Below are positions 46,283-57,299 of a stretch of DNA of 64,000 nucleotides, piece after piece. Source of the stretch: Planoprotostelium fungivorum (lineage: Eukaryota > Evosea > Variosea > Cavosteliida > Cavosteliaceae); NCBI GenBank assembly GCA_003024175.1, contig MDYQ01000002.1:186001-250000 (forward strand). Direction: 5' to 3'. The translations under genes and the position numbers were made by a program. The stretch's first letter is position 1, and the number at the start of each line of letters is the position of its first letter. The notes beneath the pieces are model-generated. The model saw only the letters and a list, made by a program, of their open reading frames with translations. It searched no databases and had not been told where the DNA came from.

Positions 46283-47915
46283 CTAAAGAGAGACACTCGT
46301 TCCTGATATGTAGACCGAAGACCCCGAGTCCCCCTTCTTCATCTTGGAGATGACCATCTGCGGTCCCTTTCCATCACTGCTCTGCCATCCTAATCCCATT
46401 CCTTCCGTCGTGTGGCCCCATGCAAACTCCACCGTTGGAAAGTCTTTCTGTAATGCTTCGTCATCAATCGGATCGGAGATGTGAAGATGAGATGATTCGA
46501 AGACTCACTCCTTCGTTGTGAGTTCTGACGGAGATTATACCTCCCAACCTCTTCTCACAAGTTCGAGTCGTCTTTCACGTATTAGAGGTTCTCATTTGCA
46601 TCGACATTTGCATCATCTCACATCGACTTCTAAAAACTCGTTCTCGAATAGTTTCCTCAACAATTCTTCCAATGGTATCGTCGAATCCATATCGTCATTC
46701 AGATGAGACAGCCTCGATGCCAACATGGATTTCATGATCTGCTCGCCGGCTCCTGTTCGAATGAGCAAGCCGATCGTTCATGATGCATGCACCTGTCGTG
46801 CTGCATGCCAATCCACCAAGATGAGACGTCTTCGCCCAACATCCGCTGCCGTAATGAGCTGCCTCCCCAACTCTGCCGCTGTACTTTAAAGAGATGCCAC
46901 CACTGGAGACACCAGCACAGAGGCTTCCGCTCGAATCGAGACAGACTGCACCCACTGTATCGTAGCTCTCGTGCGGTATCTGTCATCAACATCAGATGGA
47001 AGATCATGATGATGTGAGAGGTGGAAATGTCCTTACGGTTTCTGGTTTTGTTTCCGTCGGTTTTCGTGCAAGTTCTTCGATTCTTGGCTATTAGACGATG
47101 AGCCATTTTACATGATGATGGACATCTAAGCTCACTCTCTTCCGTGATGGATCACTCTCACTCCTCTTATGGCGATTGACTCTTTCCGTGTGATTATTCC
47201 ACGTCTTTCTAGAATCTTCTGTGGTCAAGCTGAAAGGATCGACCTTCAAATGAACGTCAATCATCGAGGAGGATGAGATGGAGGACAGACCTGTTCTAAA
47301 CCATGTTCTGTTGCCCACAATGTAGCACCGGCACCAACCAGGAAGCTGTGATAGAGTTAGATGGAGACCGAAAGATGATGGATCACATGGGGCGAATTCT
47401 TCCCAGAGGAAGTCTCCCTTTCTTTTCCTCCGTCAATAGAGCCTTTGCCACCTGTGGCACGTAAATCAGATCATCAAAGGAGTAATCGGTAGCTCACTCT
47501 GATGGGATTCTTCATACCAGAGATAGCTCCAACTGCACCAAAGGCACCACTTCGGCCTGATAATGATCAGATCCAGATTACGTCGAGGAAAATGCGAGTT
47601 ACCTTCAGCACCCAGTTGACTGCTCATGATGCTCGCATCGCATTCCACAGTTCCTTGCTCAGTCATATTGGAGCCCGTTCCTTCAATCGTTAGAAGGCAA
47701 TCACATCATCCCACGATGTCTCCACCTGAGTTGGTGCTGGGATCATCTTCCATCACTGCGATGGCCTCTGTGACGGCATCGAGTGAATCTCCATTGTTAC
47801 CCAAGATCTTGGCGGCAATCGACAGAGCCCTTCTCATCACCTCTTCATAACTCTCTCTCTTGTGTTCGGATGGATTGCCCGCACCGATATGGACAGCAAC
47901 GAAGAACTTGCTCAT
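46283..47915 (-). CDS. TASP1: Taspase-1 (threonine aspartase, Ntn-hydrolase)
   Basis: It starts MSKFFVAVHIGAGNPSEHK, the conserved VHxGAG entry of type-2 asparaginase Ntn-hydrolases. It continues with AVTEAIAVMEDDPSTNSG, GTVECDASIM, GAFGAVGAISGMKNP (the human enzyme has GAVGALSGIKNP) and FLVGAGATLWATEHGL. The autocleavage site is YDTVGAVCLDSSG with the catalytic Thr, then AGVSSGGISLKYSGRVGEAA, YGSGCWAK and STTGACIMNDRLA. The C-terminus is FPTVEFAWGHTTEGMGLGW. These features separate it from ordinary isoaspartyl peptidases. In animals taspase cleaves MLL and TFIIA; TFIIA is the likelier substrate here. About eight exons, of which those in the linker before the catalytic Thr are the least certain. 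Confidence 0.88.
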
Positions 47916-48075
47916 GTTCCCAGTGGTCGGCGCTCTCGCAGTTCCGGCGGAAAACAACGAGCTACTCGTTTTGATGAAAATGAATTTCGGTTCTTTTCCC
48001 TACAAAAGACGTACAAATCGACAGTTTTAAGATTAACCAATCAGTTCGTATACCACGAAGATCGACCAGAGGTTG

Positions 48076-48800
48076 CTATTCGAGCCATTTGAACTGGAAC
48101 GTTTCTTTGTACACTTTATCACTCCGTCTCTGCTGCCGCAGTTGTCTCTCTCGATTCAAGTTCTTCAACTGTTTGCGAAAGGAGACCGTCTTAGTTGTGT
48201 GGGTGAGCGTAAAGCTGCGTTCATCAAAAAAGAGGAGAGGGCGAAGAATGACTCACTCATCTGTGCCAGTGGAGAATCCATGTGACCAGTGATCTCTCTC
48301 GTGTTCTTTGGGCCGACACCTGCGTGCCTCATCGTGGACTCAGGGTCGTATGATGCTCTCTTCGAGGGACCATCGTGCAACACCGCTTGGAGCGGGCTAG
48401 TTCTACCAAAAGATGTGTGGTCATTGTTTGACGCAGCGACTGCTTCTGTCAGATCACATCACGTAGATGCTGATATCACCAATGTTGCTTTCGGCGTTTC
48501 GATCAATGTCTTTCTGATATGTTGATGTAAATCTTCCCTTCCTCCATTCATCTTGGTTGGGCCCGTGTCCAAAGAGGGTGTTTCTGTCCAAGGCGGCCGG
48601 ATAATAAGGTCTATCTTTCGTCGTCTCTCCCGTGTGATCTCTATAATTCAGCTGATTCGAAGTGACGAACGTCTTCTGTTTAGGATGAGTGATGAACGAT
48701 TTCGTCGACTCACGTCAGCAGATGCTATGGGAGGAAGAGCTTCAGCTTCAGCCTCGACCCAATTTCCAGTTCTCACACCACGAGAATACCTTTTCTGCAT
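48076..48800 (-). CDS. Unrecognised small protein, possibly ciliary
   Basis: I read MQKRYSRGVRTGNWVEAEAE, then TFVTSNQLNYRDHTGETTKD with YYPAALDRNTLFG, FTSTYQKDIDRN, FGRTSPLQAVLHDG with STMRHAGVGPKN, and a basic end FRKQLKNLNRERQLRQQ that stops after FKWLE. The spaced TS/T....Y..(D/H) segments and the N-terminal GNWxE phrase are reminiscent of axonemal microtubule-inner proteins such as SPAG8. This is a weak resemblance, not an identification. There is no signal peptide or membrane helix. Four or five exons; the first is joined by the GTGAGTCG donor after IASAD. An upstream in-frame Met at 48887 is possible. Confidence 0.5.
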
Positions 48801-49024
48801 CTTTCTTGTGTCCTGTCTGTATTGAACTAAAATTGGCACTAAAATTGTCGCCTTTTTACAACCCACCCCAAGATCTTGGATCGGCACTGTGCTACTACAT
48901 CGTTAATCATTCTTTCAAACGGCTGCCTCTGATAACAAGATGCACTGGAATTCCTACTATCAATGTTATACCTGATGAGGATAGTCGAACACTGATACAA
49001 ACATTTTATTTGTTTCAAGTGCCA

Positions 49025-50478
49025 TCATCTCGTCTGCTCTAATCTGCGCTGAAGCCTGGCCACAAACATCTGAGCCATCTGAGAAATCGTCTCTGTCGGT
49101 GTTCCAAACTTGACCTCTGTGATGAGAGAGTTCCCCGCCGTCATCATCTTCCTCTCTGGCGCTGGTGCACTCTCGTACTTTCTCGCTTTCGGTATGTGAG
49201 CCATCCTCCACAATCTGAGCTGCTTGACTGCTTCTTGGATCTCCGCATCTAACTCGGGATACTTGTCGGCATACTGTCGTAGATTGGCGGCCCGGATGGC
49301 TGAGACAAAGTTCCAGTCTGCATCGGGCACATGCTCCGTTCCCGCCTTATCTGCGAATGCCTTTCCCTCGTTCGTAGGTAAATTGAGCAGAGAGTCCATG
49401 ACTCGGATGAACAGAGTCTGGTTGCCAGAGATACCGTCCCGATTGTGAAGAGTCCAACCGTAGAAACCTTGACCGTATGGTAGCCACCACTTGCTCGATA
49501 CATTGTGCTCTTTAAGGTTGTTGAAGATGAAACGATAAGCTGGCTTTGTCCCTTCGTTGACGAGGTGTAGCAATCGAATGACTTGGCGAATGTCTCCTTT
49601 GGTAGCTGCATCACAAGCTCGAGCCAAGTTTGTGTACACTCGATCGATCGCCTGATGTCTCATCGTCAATCTCTATCTATGGTATATATGGGGGACAGAT
49701 GACGCTCACAAGTTGTTCGATCTTGTACAGCAATAACACGTTCCACCTCTCCGTCTCTTGAATCTCTTTCATCTGATTGCGTGTGGTCGAGTAGACCAGC
49801 TGCTCTGTCTTCGGATCCATGTTGCAGTAGAACAGGGTGTACATGCAGCCCGATTCGCAGTGCAGGGTCAGATACTCTCTGATCAGTGTGTAAGGACCTT
49901 CGATAGCGTCGGGAAAATCCACGTGCTCTTCATCTTGGGCCAGCTTGACGATCGGAACTGTTCCCCATCTGTACCGCCATCAGCCCTATTCTCACTAGAA
50001 TCGATCACCTGTATGCGTGACGCAGGAAGCCAAGGCAAGCTGCCATGGCATACTTTTGCCTCAGCTGCATTTGAGATATGGCCTCTTCCACTCCGTCCAT
50101 CTCGATGCAAGTCAGCTCTTCTTCCATCCACTTCCGAAAGCTGCCGATCCTCTCCGCGTTGACGACATCATCCGTAGAGACCTGGAAACGTGAGTCACTC
50201 CTAACTCTGAACATCATTCGAACCTGATCGGGCGTGACCGTTAGACGAGGGCCTGTTCTCATGGCCAGATCGTGATAAGGCATGTGGACTTCGGGCCATC
50301 CAGAATGATCTGCGACAGGTGGCCACTGTCCATCGCCGAGGTCGTCGACCATCTTCTGTAGGGCTCTCAGCGTCGGCCCTGCCTCCAATTTCTTCGCGGC
50401 GAGTTGATAGCTGAATCCAGCGGTTGGGAGAAGAGCGAGTACTGAGTGATTTACGAAATGAAAGATACGGCTGAGCAT
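49025..50478 (-). CDS. Possible IDO/PrnB-superfamily heme enzyme
   Basis: The start MLSRIFHFVNHSVLALLPTA is followed by GFSYQLAAKKLEAGPTLRAL, MPYHDLAMRTGPRLTV, GTVPIVKLAQDEEHVDFPDA and IEGPYTLIREYLTLHCESGC. The last large exon contains YTNLARACDAATKGDIRQ, WWLPYGQGFYGWTLHN, QTLFIRVMDSLLN and a helix with RLWRMAHIPKARKY. This His sits like the proximal heme ligand of indoleamine dioxygenases (SYHLQIVTKY), and the order of segments resembles the IDO/PrnB-like fold. The all-helical content supports this, but the similarity is distant and I may be wrong. Two or three introns. A TTG-led extension upstream is ignored in favour of the first ATG. Confidence 0.5.
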
Positions 50479-50617
50479 TGTGTGATTCTGAAATATAGTG
50501 GGCAATCAAGTTACATGGTGTTAACTCTTTCCGGGGAATGTGGGCGCAATCCAGTGGAAGATGCACGAATTTCCCAGTAAATGACGTTCATCCGCCGTTC
50601 TAGATCCTCCGAACGCG

Positions 50618-53600
50618 TTACATTCGTCTCATGTTTATCGCTTCTTTCAACTTTTCGACCGATACAGGTTTCGTCAGGTGCATGTTGAATCCAGCCGCCG
50701 TGCACCTCTCTACATCTTCTTCTCTTCCATAACCCGTCGTAGCGATGGCAAAGAAGGGTCGCTTGATGTTCTTTCGCAGAGTCTGACTTCCTTCAGTCTC
50801 ACATGATGTCGATGATGATCACCGTGATGAGATCGACACCGTCTCGGTCGGGCAGGCCGATGTCACTGATGAGAAGATCGAAACGGAACTCCTCTGATAA
50901 CTTGACGGCAGATGCGTAGTCCGTCGCCGTCTTCACGGAGTAACCCAGCCTCGTTAGAATTCGATCCATGACCTAATCGTCGCGTCACTCATCATGATCA
51001 TCATCATCGATCGACTCACCATGATGGTGGGCTTGTTGTCTTCCACCAACATGATCTCCAACTTTTCGGATGCTATTTTCCATGGATTGTTCTTCGATGG
51101 GATGATGTCCGTGTGCAGATTTCCCTCCACTGCGGGGAGCTCAAAGATGAACGTGCTACCCTCTCCCAGTCCCCTCGATACCGCCCTGGATAACGTCAGA
51201 CTACAACCCGCCATGATTTTCTCTCACGTCAGTGACCCGTGATGCATGGTTGCCAGCGACTGTTGGCGATCAGATGTAGCTCGTTGTAGTTCGACGTCAC
51301 CTTCGATATAGATAGACCCAAACCTAAACCGCCAAACTGCTGGTTGATACCTTCTCCTCCCTGCTCGAATGGATTGAAGATGCCGTCTATGACTTCCTTA
51401 TTCATACCGATACCGGTATCCGTTACCTGTCAGATGTCATCGAAATCTCGTGGGAATCTCACCTCGAAGCGTAAGGTGTGGGGGGTGGGATTTGTCACGG
51501 ACACGGAGACTTTTCCACCTTTGGGAGTGAATTTGATGGCGTTACGGATGATGTTCCACAGGATCTGCTGCATTCGTGTCGGGTCGGCAGACGCGCAGTG
51601 GTTCAATGCCTTCTTCACCACTGGAACTTGAGTTTCTGCGATACAATCAGGATCTCCATCTTGTGATGATCATGAGACGATCGTTGTGATGACGAGTGAC
51701 GATCGATGATGGATGATCGATGATCGATGATGGATGATCGATGATGGATGATCGATGGAGGAGATGATCGATGGAGGAGACGATCGAGATGATGATGAGC
51801 ACCTTTGTCGGCGATCTCTTGTTTCAATAGATCGAGTGTATGGTCGATGATGGGATACACATCGACGGTGATAGGTTTGAATACCAACTTCCCCTTTGTA
51901 ATCTTCGTGATGTCCAACAGATCGTCGATCAATTGGACCTATATCTCATCAGATTTCCATCGAGTTTTCACCCAATTTTACCTCCATTTGTACATTCTTT
52001 TGTATGAGTTCGATCTGTTGCCTCGTGTGTTTCGTTAAACTCTCGTCCGCTCTCAATTCTTCGGTGATAAGCAAGACGGGTGCTATTTTTAGATGAGAAG
52101 AAATAAATAAAATGCGAAATAAAATGGGTCACCCAGAGGTGTTCGCATCTCGTGACTGAGTGATGCCAAAAATAGATCTTTCTTCGATTGCTCGATCTCA
52201 CGCAACACAGCTTGACGTCTGGAAATTTCAACGAAATTTCCCGGAATCTTCTCACCTGGCTTGGGACAGATGGATGTGCGATCTCACTCTCGCTCTCAAT
52301 TCCTCAGCTGTTGGAGGCTCAAAACATTGCGACGATCTACGACGCTCACCTTGAAAAGGCTTGACGAGGGCATCATCAGCCCCACAGTCCAACCCTTCTA
52401 TTCTGACCGTCTCTGATGTTCTGGCCGTGATGACAATGACCGACGTGTTCTTCAGAGGTTCTCTCTGTCCTCTCAACCATCGAACGAATTCAAATCCATC
52501 AACCTAATCGAGGTGAATCGATGGATCTACCTTCGATGAATGTGACGTCTGACTGAGAGGTGACGATGACTTGTCCGTGATCGTACGATGATTTACCTGC
52601 GGCATCATGATGTCACACAAGATGATATCTGGATTTGATTGAGCGGCCGTCTTAGCTTCTGCACCGTTTGTTGCCGTTTGAATTCGATAATCTCGGTCTA
52701 ATATCTGTTTCAGATATCTTCTCATATCGTTGTTGTCATCTACAACGAGCACCAGGGGCCTCTGATCATTCGATGAATATTCGTCGTCGACCAACTTCTC
52801 CTCCATCTGCTGCCAACTCTGCCTGAATTTTCATCAGAATGAAACTGGCCGGTTGTAGATCCCCACCTCTCCACCTTCGTCTTCAATTTGTGCGTCACCA
52901 CCACATCCTTCCTCCTCACGGGAAACCTCCGACATATCAACGAAATTTCACCGAAATTCCGCTCACCTGGCCCTGAAGGTTGTTCCTCTCCCCTCTTCAG
53001 ATTCAACACTAACTGTCCCTCCCAACAGTGAAGAGTACTGATCTACAATCGATAGACCGATTCCACTGCCCTCATGAGATCTACCGGAAGCATCTTGAAC
53101 TCGATAGAAGCGTTCGAAGAGGTGAGGTAAGTGTACGGCGGACACGCCGCAGCCCGTGTCCGTGACGGATAATTGAAATTCTTCCGGGGAGATCTCAGTG
53201 ATATCTACTGTGATGGAGCCGTGGGTGGTGTATTTGTATGCGTTGCTAAGCAAATTGAGAACGATCTAAAGGGAAGAGCTGTCAGCAAGAAATCGTCGAT
53301 GCGATGTCGTTCGATGTGATCAGATGTGATGTTTGATGTTATGCTTGATGCGATGCTTGATGTGATGTTTGATGTTATGCTTGATGCGATGCTTGATGTG
53401 ATGTTTGATGTTTGATACTGGGATGTCACCTTTTCGTAGATACTGACATCGATCGCGACGAGCGAAGATATCTTGGCTAAATTGGCAGAAAATTCCAACC
53501 CAACGGTGTGGCACACGGCCCTGTCGTCGCTTCAGATATCTCATCTACACCGTTGTAGATCGACCACCCGAAATCATATATGATATCGTTCGTGACGGAC

Positions 53601-55454
53601 GATACATCTACATCCTCGTATTGAGGTGTGAGCCTTCCACCTTCTGCCTTCGCAAAATCGAGCAGCGTGTTGACCAATTTGTACAGCCTAATTCCGTCAT
53701 CTACAACGAGCCACTTCTCCCTCACCGTATCGTGTTTCGATCCATGATATCCAATGCCTCCGTGACCTGATCGTTTCCCGCCAAAATTCTCTTCAACTCT
53801 CCCAGCGGGCTGCACAGCAGAGTCAGCGGCGTTCTGAACTCGTGTGACAGATTGCTGAAGAAGATGTTCTTCGCACGGTCCAAATCTGCCAGCTCCTTCG
53901 CTTTTCTCTGCTGCTCCTCGCGATCTCGAGCGCACGTCACGTTACTCTCGATCTGGGAGCAGATGTGGGACAAGAATTGTCGTAGGATGTTGTCCGGGTG
54001 GTGGAGTGGATTGATGGCTAGAACGAGTACAGAGTCTCTGCCGATGGGCGTGACGTAAAGAGACGTAACGGGGAAGCCTCGGGAGCATTTGATGCTCCAC
54101 GATGAAGTGGAGGGGATGGTGATCATTTTGAATTTACCGTCGAACACGGCGTGTCCGAAGGCGGTTCGGAATTCCGACTCCGTGGGGTCGGAGCAGGAAA
54201 TTTTCTGGAAGATTCGGTAAAAATTTCGATGAATCGTCCCACCTCGTCGACGCGAATGGATTCGATGTTGAAGGGAGGAATTTTCCCGGAATCTTTCGAT
54301 TGATACGAGTTGTAGACGATGGAACCGTCGTCTTCTTTTGATCTGTACAGGATTGCCATTGGAAAATCCAATGAATCTCCACCGATGGTGGCGATACACT
54401 TCTCGTACGCCTGACATCGGATTTAGGGTTTATCATCATCGTTTCCAGTGCAATGATGTTCGTGGAGTTTTCTCAACACATAGCATATGTATCGTTCTTT
54501 TCTTCTCATGATGATGAAGATGAAGATTTTTGTCATCGTTCGCTCACCTCATCTACGGTCGCACAAGTGGCAGCTTGAGAAATGTCTTTTGATAATCTCA
54601 GCTGACGTGATCCCACCACTCCCTCTGTCGTTTCTATGGCGATACATTGTACGGCGACCACGGTCGTACCATCCACAACGGGGCTGTAGCAGAAAGACCA
54701 GAAATGCTCGGTGAGGCCTCCGGGGCCCTGAGATGATGTCATCGTGTGATATCATCGTGTGATATCATCGTGTGATGTCATCATGATCGGGATGGTGATG
54801 TGATGGTGGTCGTGTGTCGATGGCAACGATGAGAGTGTTTCGAATACAATCGGTGAATGTGAAGAGTTCGGCGATGATGGCTCACCTTGCTGATGGGCAA
54901 AAATAGATTTTCAAATTGTATGACTTTACCGTCGTAGTAGACACTCTTCAACAGAGGACCGATGTGATCCCATATCTTTGATAGTGTCATTATCATGTTC
55001 CATTCGCGTCGTTGTGTTCTCACCTCTGGCCATACGTGGCTCACTTTGTCACCGAATGCTGCAGGGTGCTTCTGTCCCACCAATTGTGAATACGCAGCGT
55101 TATAAAACTGTTTCGAAATGAACCGGATGCATAATCGCAACATCTCACCATTCTGAGTTCGGGACCAGCCATCACCAATACGGGTATCTTAGTGTACATG
55201 GCCGTTTCGATGCAGCTCTTGACCACCGCAGGCCATATAGACATATCACCCATCTCAGTCTCTCTGTAGTTGACATTGTGCATGAGGGGGCGCATGTCCG
55301 AAGAGAGAAGCGACAGATCGGACTCCGTCAGAACCCCACCATTGGACGGAAACTTTGACACCGATGGGGTGCATTTCCCAGCTCCTTCGTTCAGAGGTGG
55401 GCTCTCTCGATCGATCCCCCCCTCCGTCCTCTGTCTCTTTCTCTCCCCATTCAT
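50618..55454 (-). CDS. Hybrid sensor kinase: PAS/GAF-HisKA-HATPase-REC-HisKA-HATPase-REC
   Basis: About 1150-1200 residues in some 20 exons, with no membrane helix. The N-terminus (ETEMGDMSIWPAVVKSCIET; AYSQLVGQKHPAAFGDKVSH) is a PAS-type sensor, followed by a GAF-like region. Kinase 1 has H-box NLSHEFRTPLTLL, N-box NLLSNAYKYT, DTGCG and EGSGIGLSI. Receiver 1 is PLVLVVDDNNDMRRYLKQIL with phospho-acceptor IILCDIMMPQ and later VKPF. Kinase 2 has SLSHEMRTPLA, NIIRNAIKFTPKGG, VTDTGIGM and GLGLGLSIS. Receiver 2 is IMLVEDNKPTIM, LLISDIGLPDRDGV and LTKPVSVEKL, then the stop at 50618. All phospho-His and phospho-Asp residues are intact. It should feed a His-to-Asp phosphorelay, as in Dictyostelium. 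The doubled kinase-receiver layout is unusual. Confidence 0.9.
51697..51794. repeat. Intronic GATCGATGATG repeat
   Basis: Irregular repeats of GATCGATGATGGAT and GATGATCGATGGAGGA fill an intron of the histidine kinase, just ahead of the second kinase ATPase exon. The sequence is self-complementary at GATC/ATCGAT steps. Confidence 0.75.
53323..53416. repeat. 36-bp tandem repeat, about 2.6 copies, in an intron
   Basis: Copies start at 53323, 53359 and 53395 (the last one partial). Each consists of two diverged 18-bp halves built from GATGTGATGTTTGATGTT. It lies in an intron of the histidine kinase gene near the first ATPase domain. The frame stays open through it on the minus strand (His-Ile-Lys-rich), but the splice borders and the N-box exon indicate that it is intronic. 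Confidence 0.85.
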
Positions 55455-55709
55455 GTTGATGTGATGAATGCGCCGGCAAAGGGAAATGTTTTAAAAGGTG
55501 GAGCGAAAAAGCGCGAGAGAGAAAAGTACGTGAGGGCAAAATCTCCTCTAAGAGGTAGGGATAGTGTATAATCAACTGTTTTGATAAATTGAATGGTTCG
55601 AAGTGCTTGTTCTAACCACAGCAGGCTTTATACTGTCAACGGAAGCCACACGTGACCTGCGTCGGAGTTGTGGCAACCTCTAACTCCAACACACGCACAA
55701 ACAACCAGC
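55455..55709. promoter_or_regulatory. Divergent promoter interval, histidine kinase / SurE
   Basis: 255 bp between divergent start codons; no clear TATA box and no supported gene. Confidence 0.35.
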
Positions 55710-57245
55710 ATGCGCGTTTTATTATCTAATGACGATGGGCCTCCTGGCACTGATTCACCGTTCATCGTAGGTCTAGTTGGAGAGATGGTCAAGAAGGGTT
55801 GGAATGTCTCTGTCGTCATTCCATCTTCTCAGAAGTCTTGGATATCGAAAGCATTTCAGATTCGTGACCAGGTAATCCATCACGATTCATTCGATGCCAT
55901 TGTTCATTTTGACCAACAGGTGCATGCTTCTTTCATCTATCCCACGCTTGATAACAAGATTGGTCCTTATGATGCACTCCACCAGCCAAGAGGGGTATAT
56001 CACACAAATCGATGGCGGATCATCTTACGATTGTGTTCAGGTTCGCGATGGCGAATTAGGAGAATGGATATTACTCGATGGTACTCCAGGTGTCACCTCA
56101 TCAACTAGCTTTCCATCTGAATCGAACAGCCACTTGTGTCAACATCGGCATCCATCATTTCTCCAAAGAACCTTTCGATCTGGTGGTCAGCGGTCCAAAC
56201 TACGGCAGGAACACTTCGAATGCCTTCTCTCTCAGTTCGGGCACCATCGGAGGCGCCATGGAAGGTGACATCTCATCCAATCGTCCACACTAAAGACGAT
56301 CAGGGTCTCTCTGTGGCATCAAAAGCATCGCAATATCCTACGCTATTGTCGACAAACCTATTCCACAACATTCCGTGAGATATATTCTCTTTTATTTCAC
56401 CGACTCGATTGTACTCCAGATTTACGTATCGCAGACGGCTGTCGCAGATCGCATAGCAGTTCAGCTCATCGAGAAGCTGTACGCATCGTGGCCCAAAGGT
56501 TTGATCCGTTGTAGATGCTTGAATATTCACACAAAATGGCAGACAGTGCGGACTTGTATTCCATCAATATTCCCCTCGTTCATCAGCTGAGCGACCAATC
56601 GAAAATCCAATGGACCAATCTGTACAGGGGAAGGTGAGAATATATCTCATCCACCGTCTAAAACGTTGTAGATACGGCAGATTATTCAAAGCCACACAAC
56701 CTGATCATCCTTCCATATCGAAGATCACCACCACACCGCAAGATGAATCGACGAGAGAAGGTTCGATGACATTTCGAGTTACGTTGACCGTTGTAGATCG
56801 AGAGGCCAGGGCCGTGGGCCCCGGTGGCGTCCTTCCCAACGGAGAGGGACCATCTAAACCTGTCGACGTTTCTGACGATCGCCTCACCTTCGTGTGAGGA
56901 ATGAAGGCGAATGTCTCGTGAATGTCGACACTTTGACAGGTTCGCACCGGACATTAAGATGCTGATCGATCCGAGATCAGATCTGCCGGATGATTGTGAT
57001 GCTTGGGCTATTCAGAATGGTATCATTAGCGTCACTGCACTCAAGACTGGTTTCGAGCAGGTGAATCATCACCATCATCATGTCTCTCACGTTCATCATC
57101 ATCCTCACTGGACATCTTGTCATCGCGATCGGCATCGTGTGATCATCACATCATCGTCTGATGATCATCATCGCGTTGATGATCGTGACATCGATAGGTA
57201 CCCATTCACATTGCGAAGAACATCACTGAACTGGGAAAACTGTAG
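55710..57245 (+). CDS. SurE-like 5'/3'-nucleotidase / acid phosphatase
   Basis: The metal-binding start MRVLLSNDDGPPGTDSPFIV has the Asn-Asp-Asp of SurE and the eukaryotic PPGTDSP variant. Then come WNVSVVIPSSQKSWISKAF, WILLDGTPATCVNIGIHH (rebuilt across a phase-1 intron), FDLVVSGPNYGRNTSNAFSL and SSGTIGGAMEG. SIAISYAIVDKPIPQHS, ADLYSINIPLVHQLSDQ and DDCDAWAIQNGIISVTALK follow, and the protein ends HIAKNITELGKL. All SurE motifs are present, so a metal-dependent phosphatase acting on nucleotides is expected. It matches the SurE half of fungal PBY1, but no tubulin-tyrosine-ligase domain follows. About nine exons. Two introns carry the GTTGTAG motif. The intron near DNKI is very short (about 28 nt) and uncertain. 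Confidence 0.87.
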
Positions 57246-57299
57246 AATAAACGATCCCGTACATTGTACGCAGATCTACAGACTACAACGAGACATCTT

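Noticed and set aside
45589-46296. Long minus-strand frame rich in Leu/Phe opposite the Pol5-like tail
   Set aside because: It is the complement of a Lys/Glu-rich GAAGAG repeat. No domain, no intron logic, and the + strand reading is conserved.
52738-52755. ATCTACAACGAG read as another intron cassette copy
   Set aside because: On the minus strand this encodes the Leu-Val-Val-Asp-Asp start of the first receiver domain, so it is coding sequence that happens to match the motif.
53205-53544. His-Ile-Lys repeat peptide encoded by the 36-bp array
   Set aside because: The array lies between a donor and an acceptor that join conserved kinase exons, so it is intronic.
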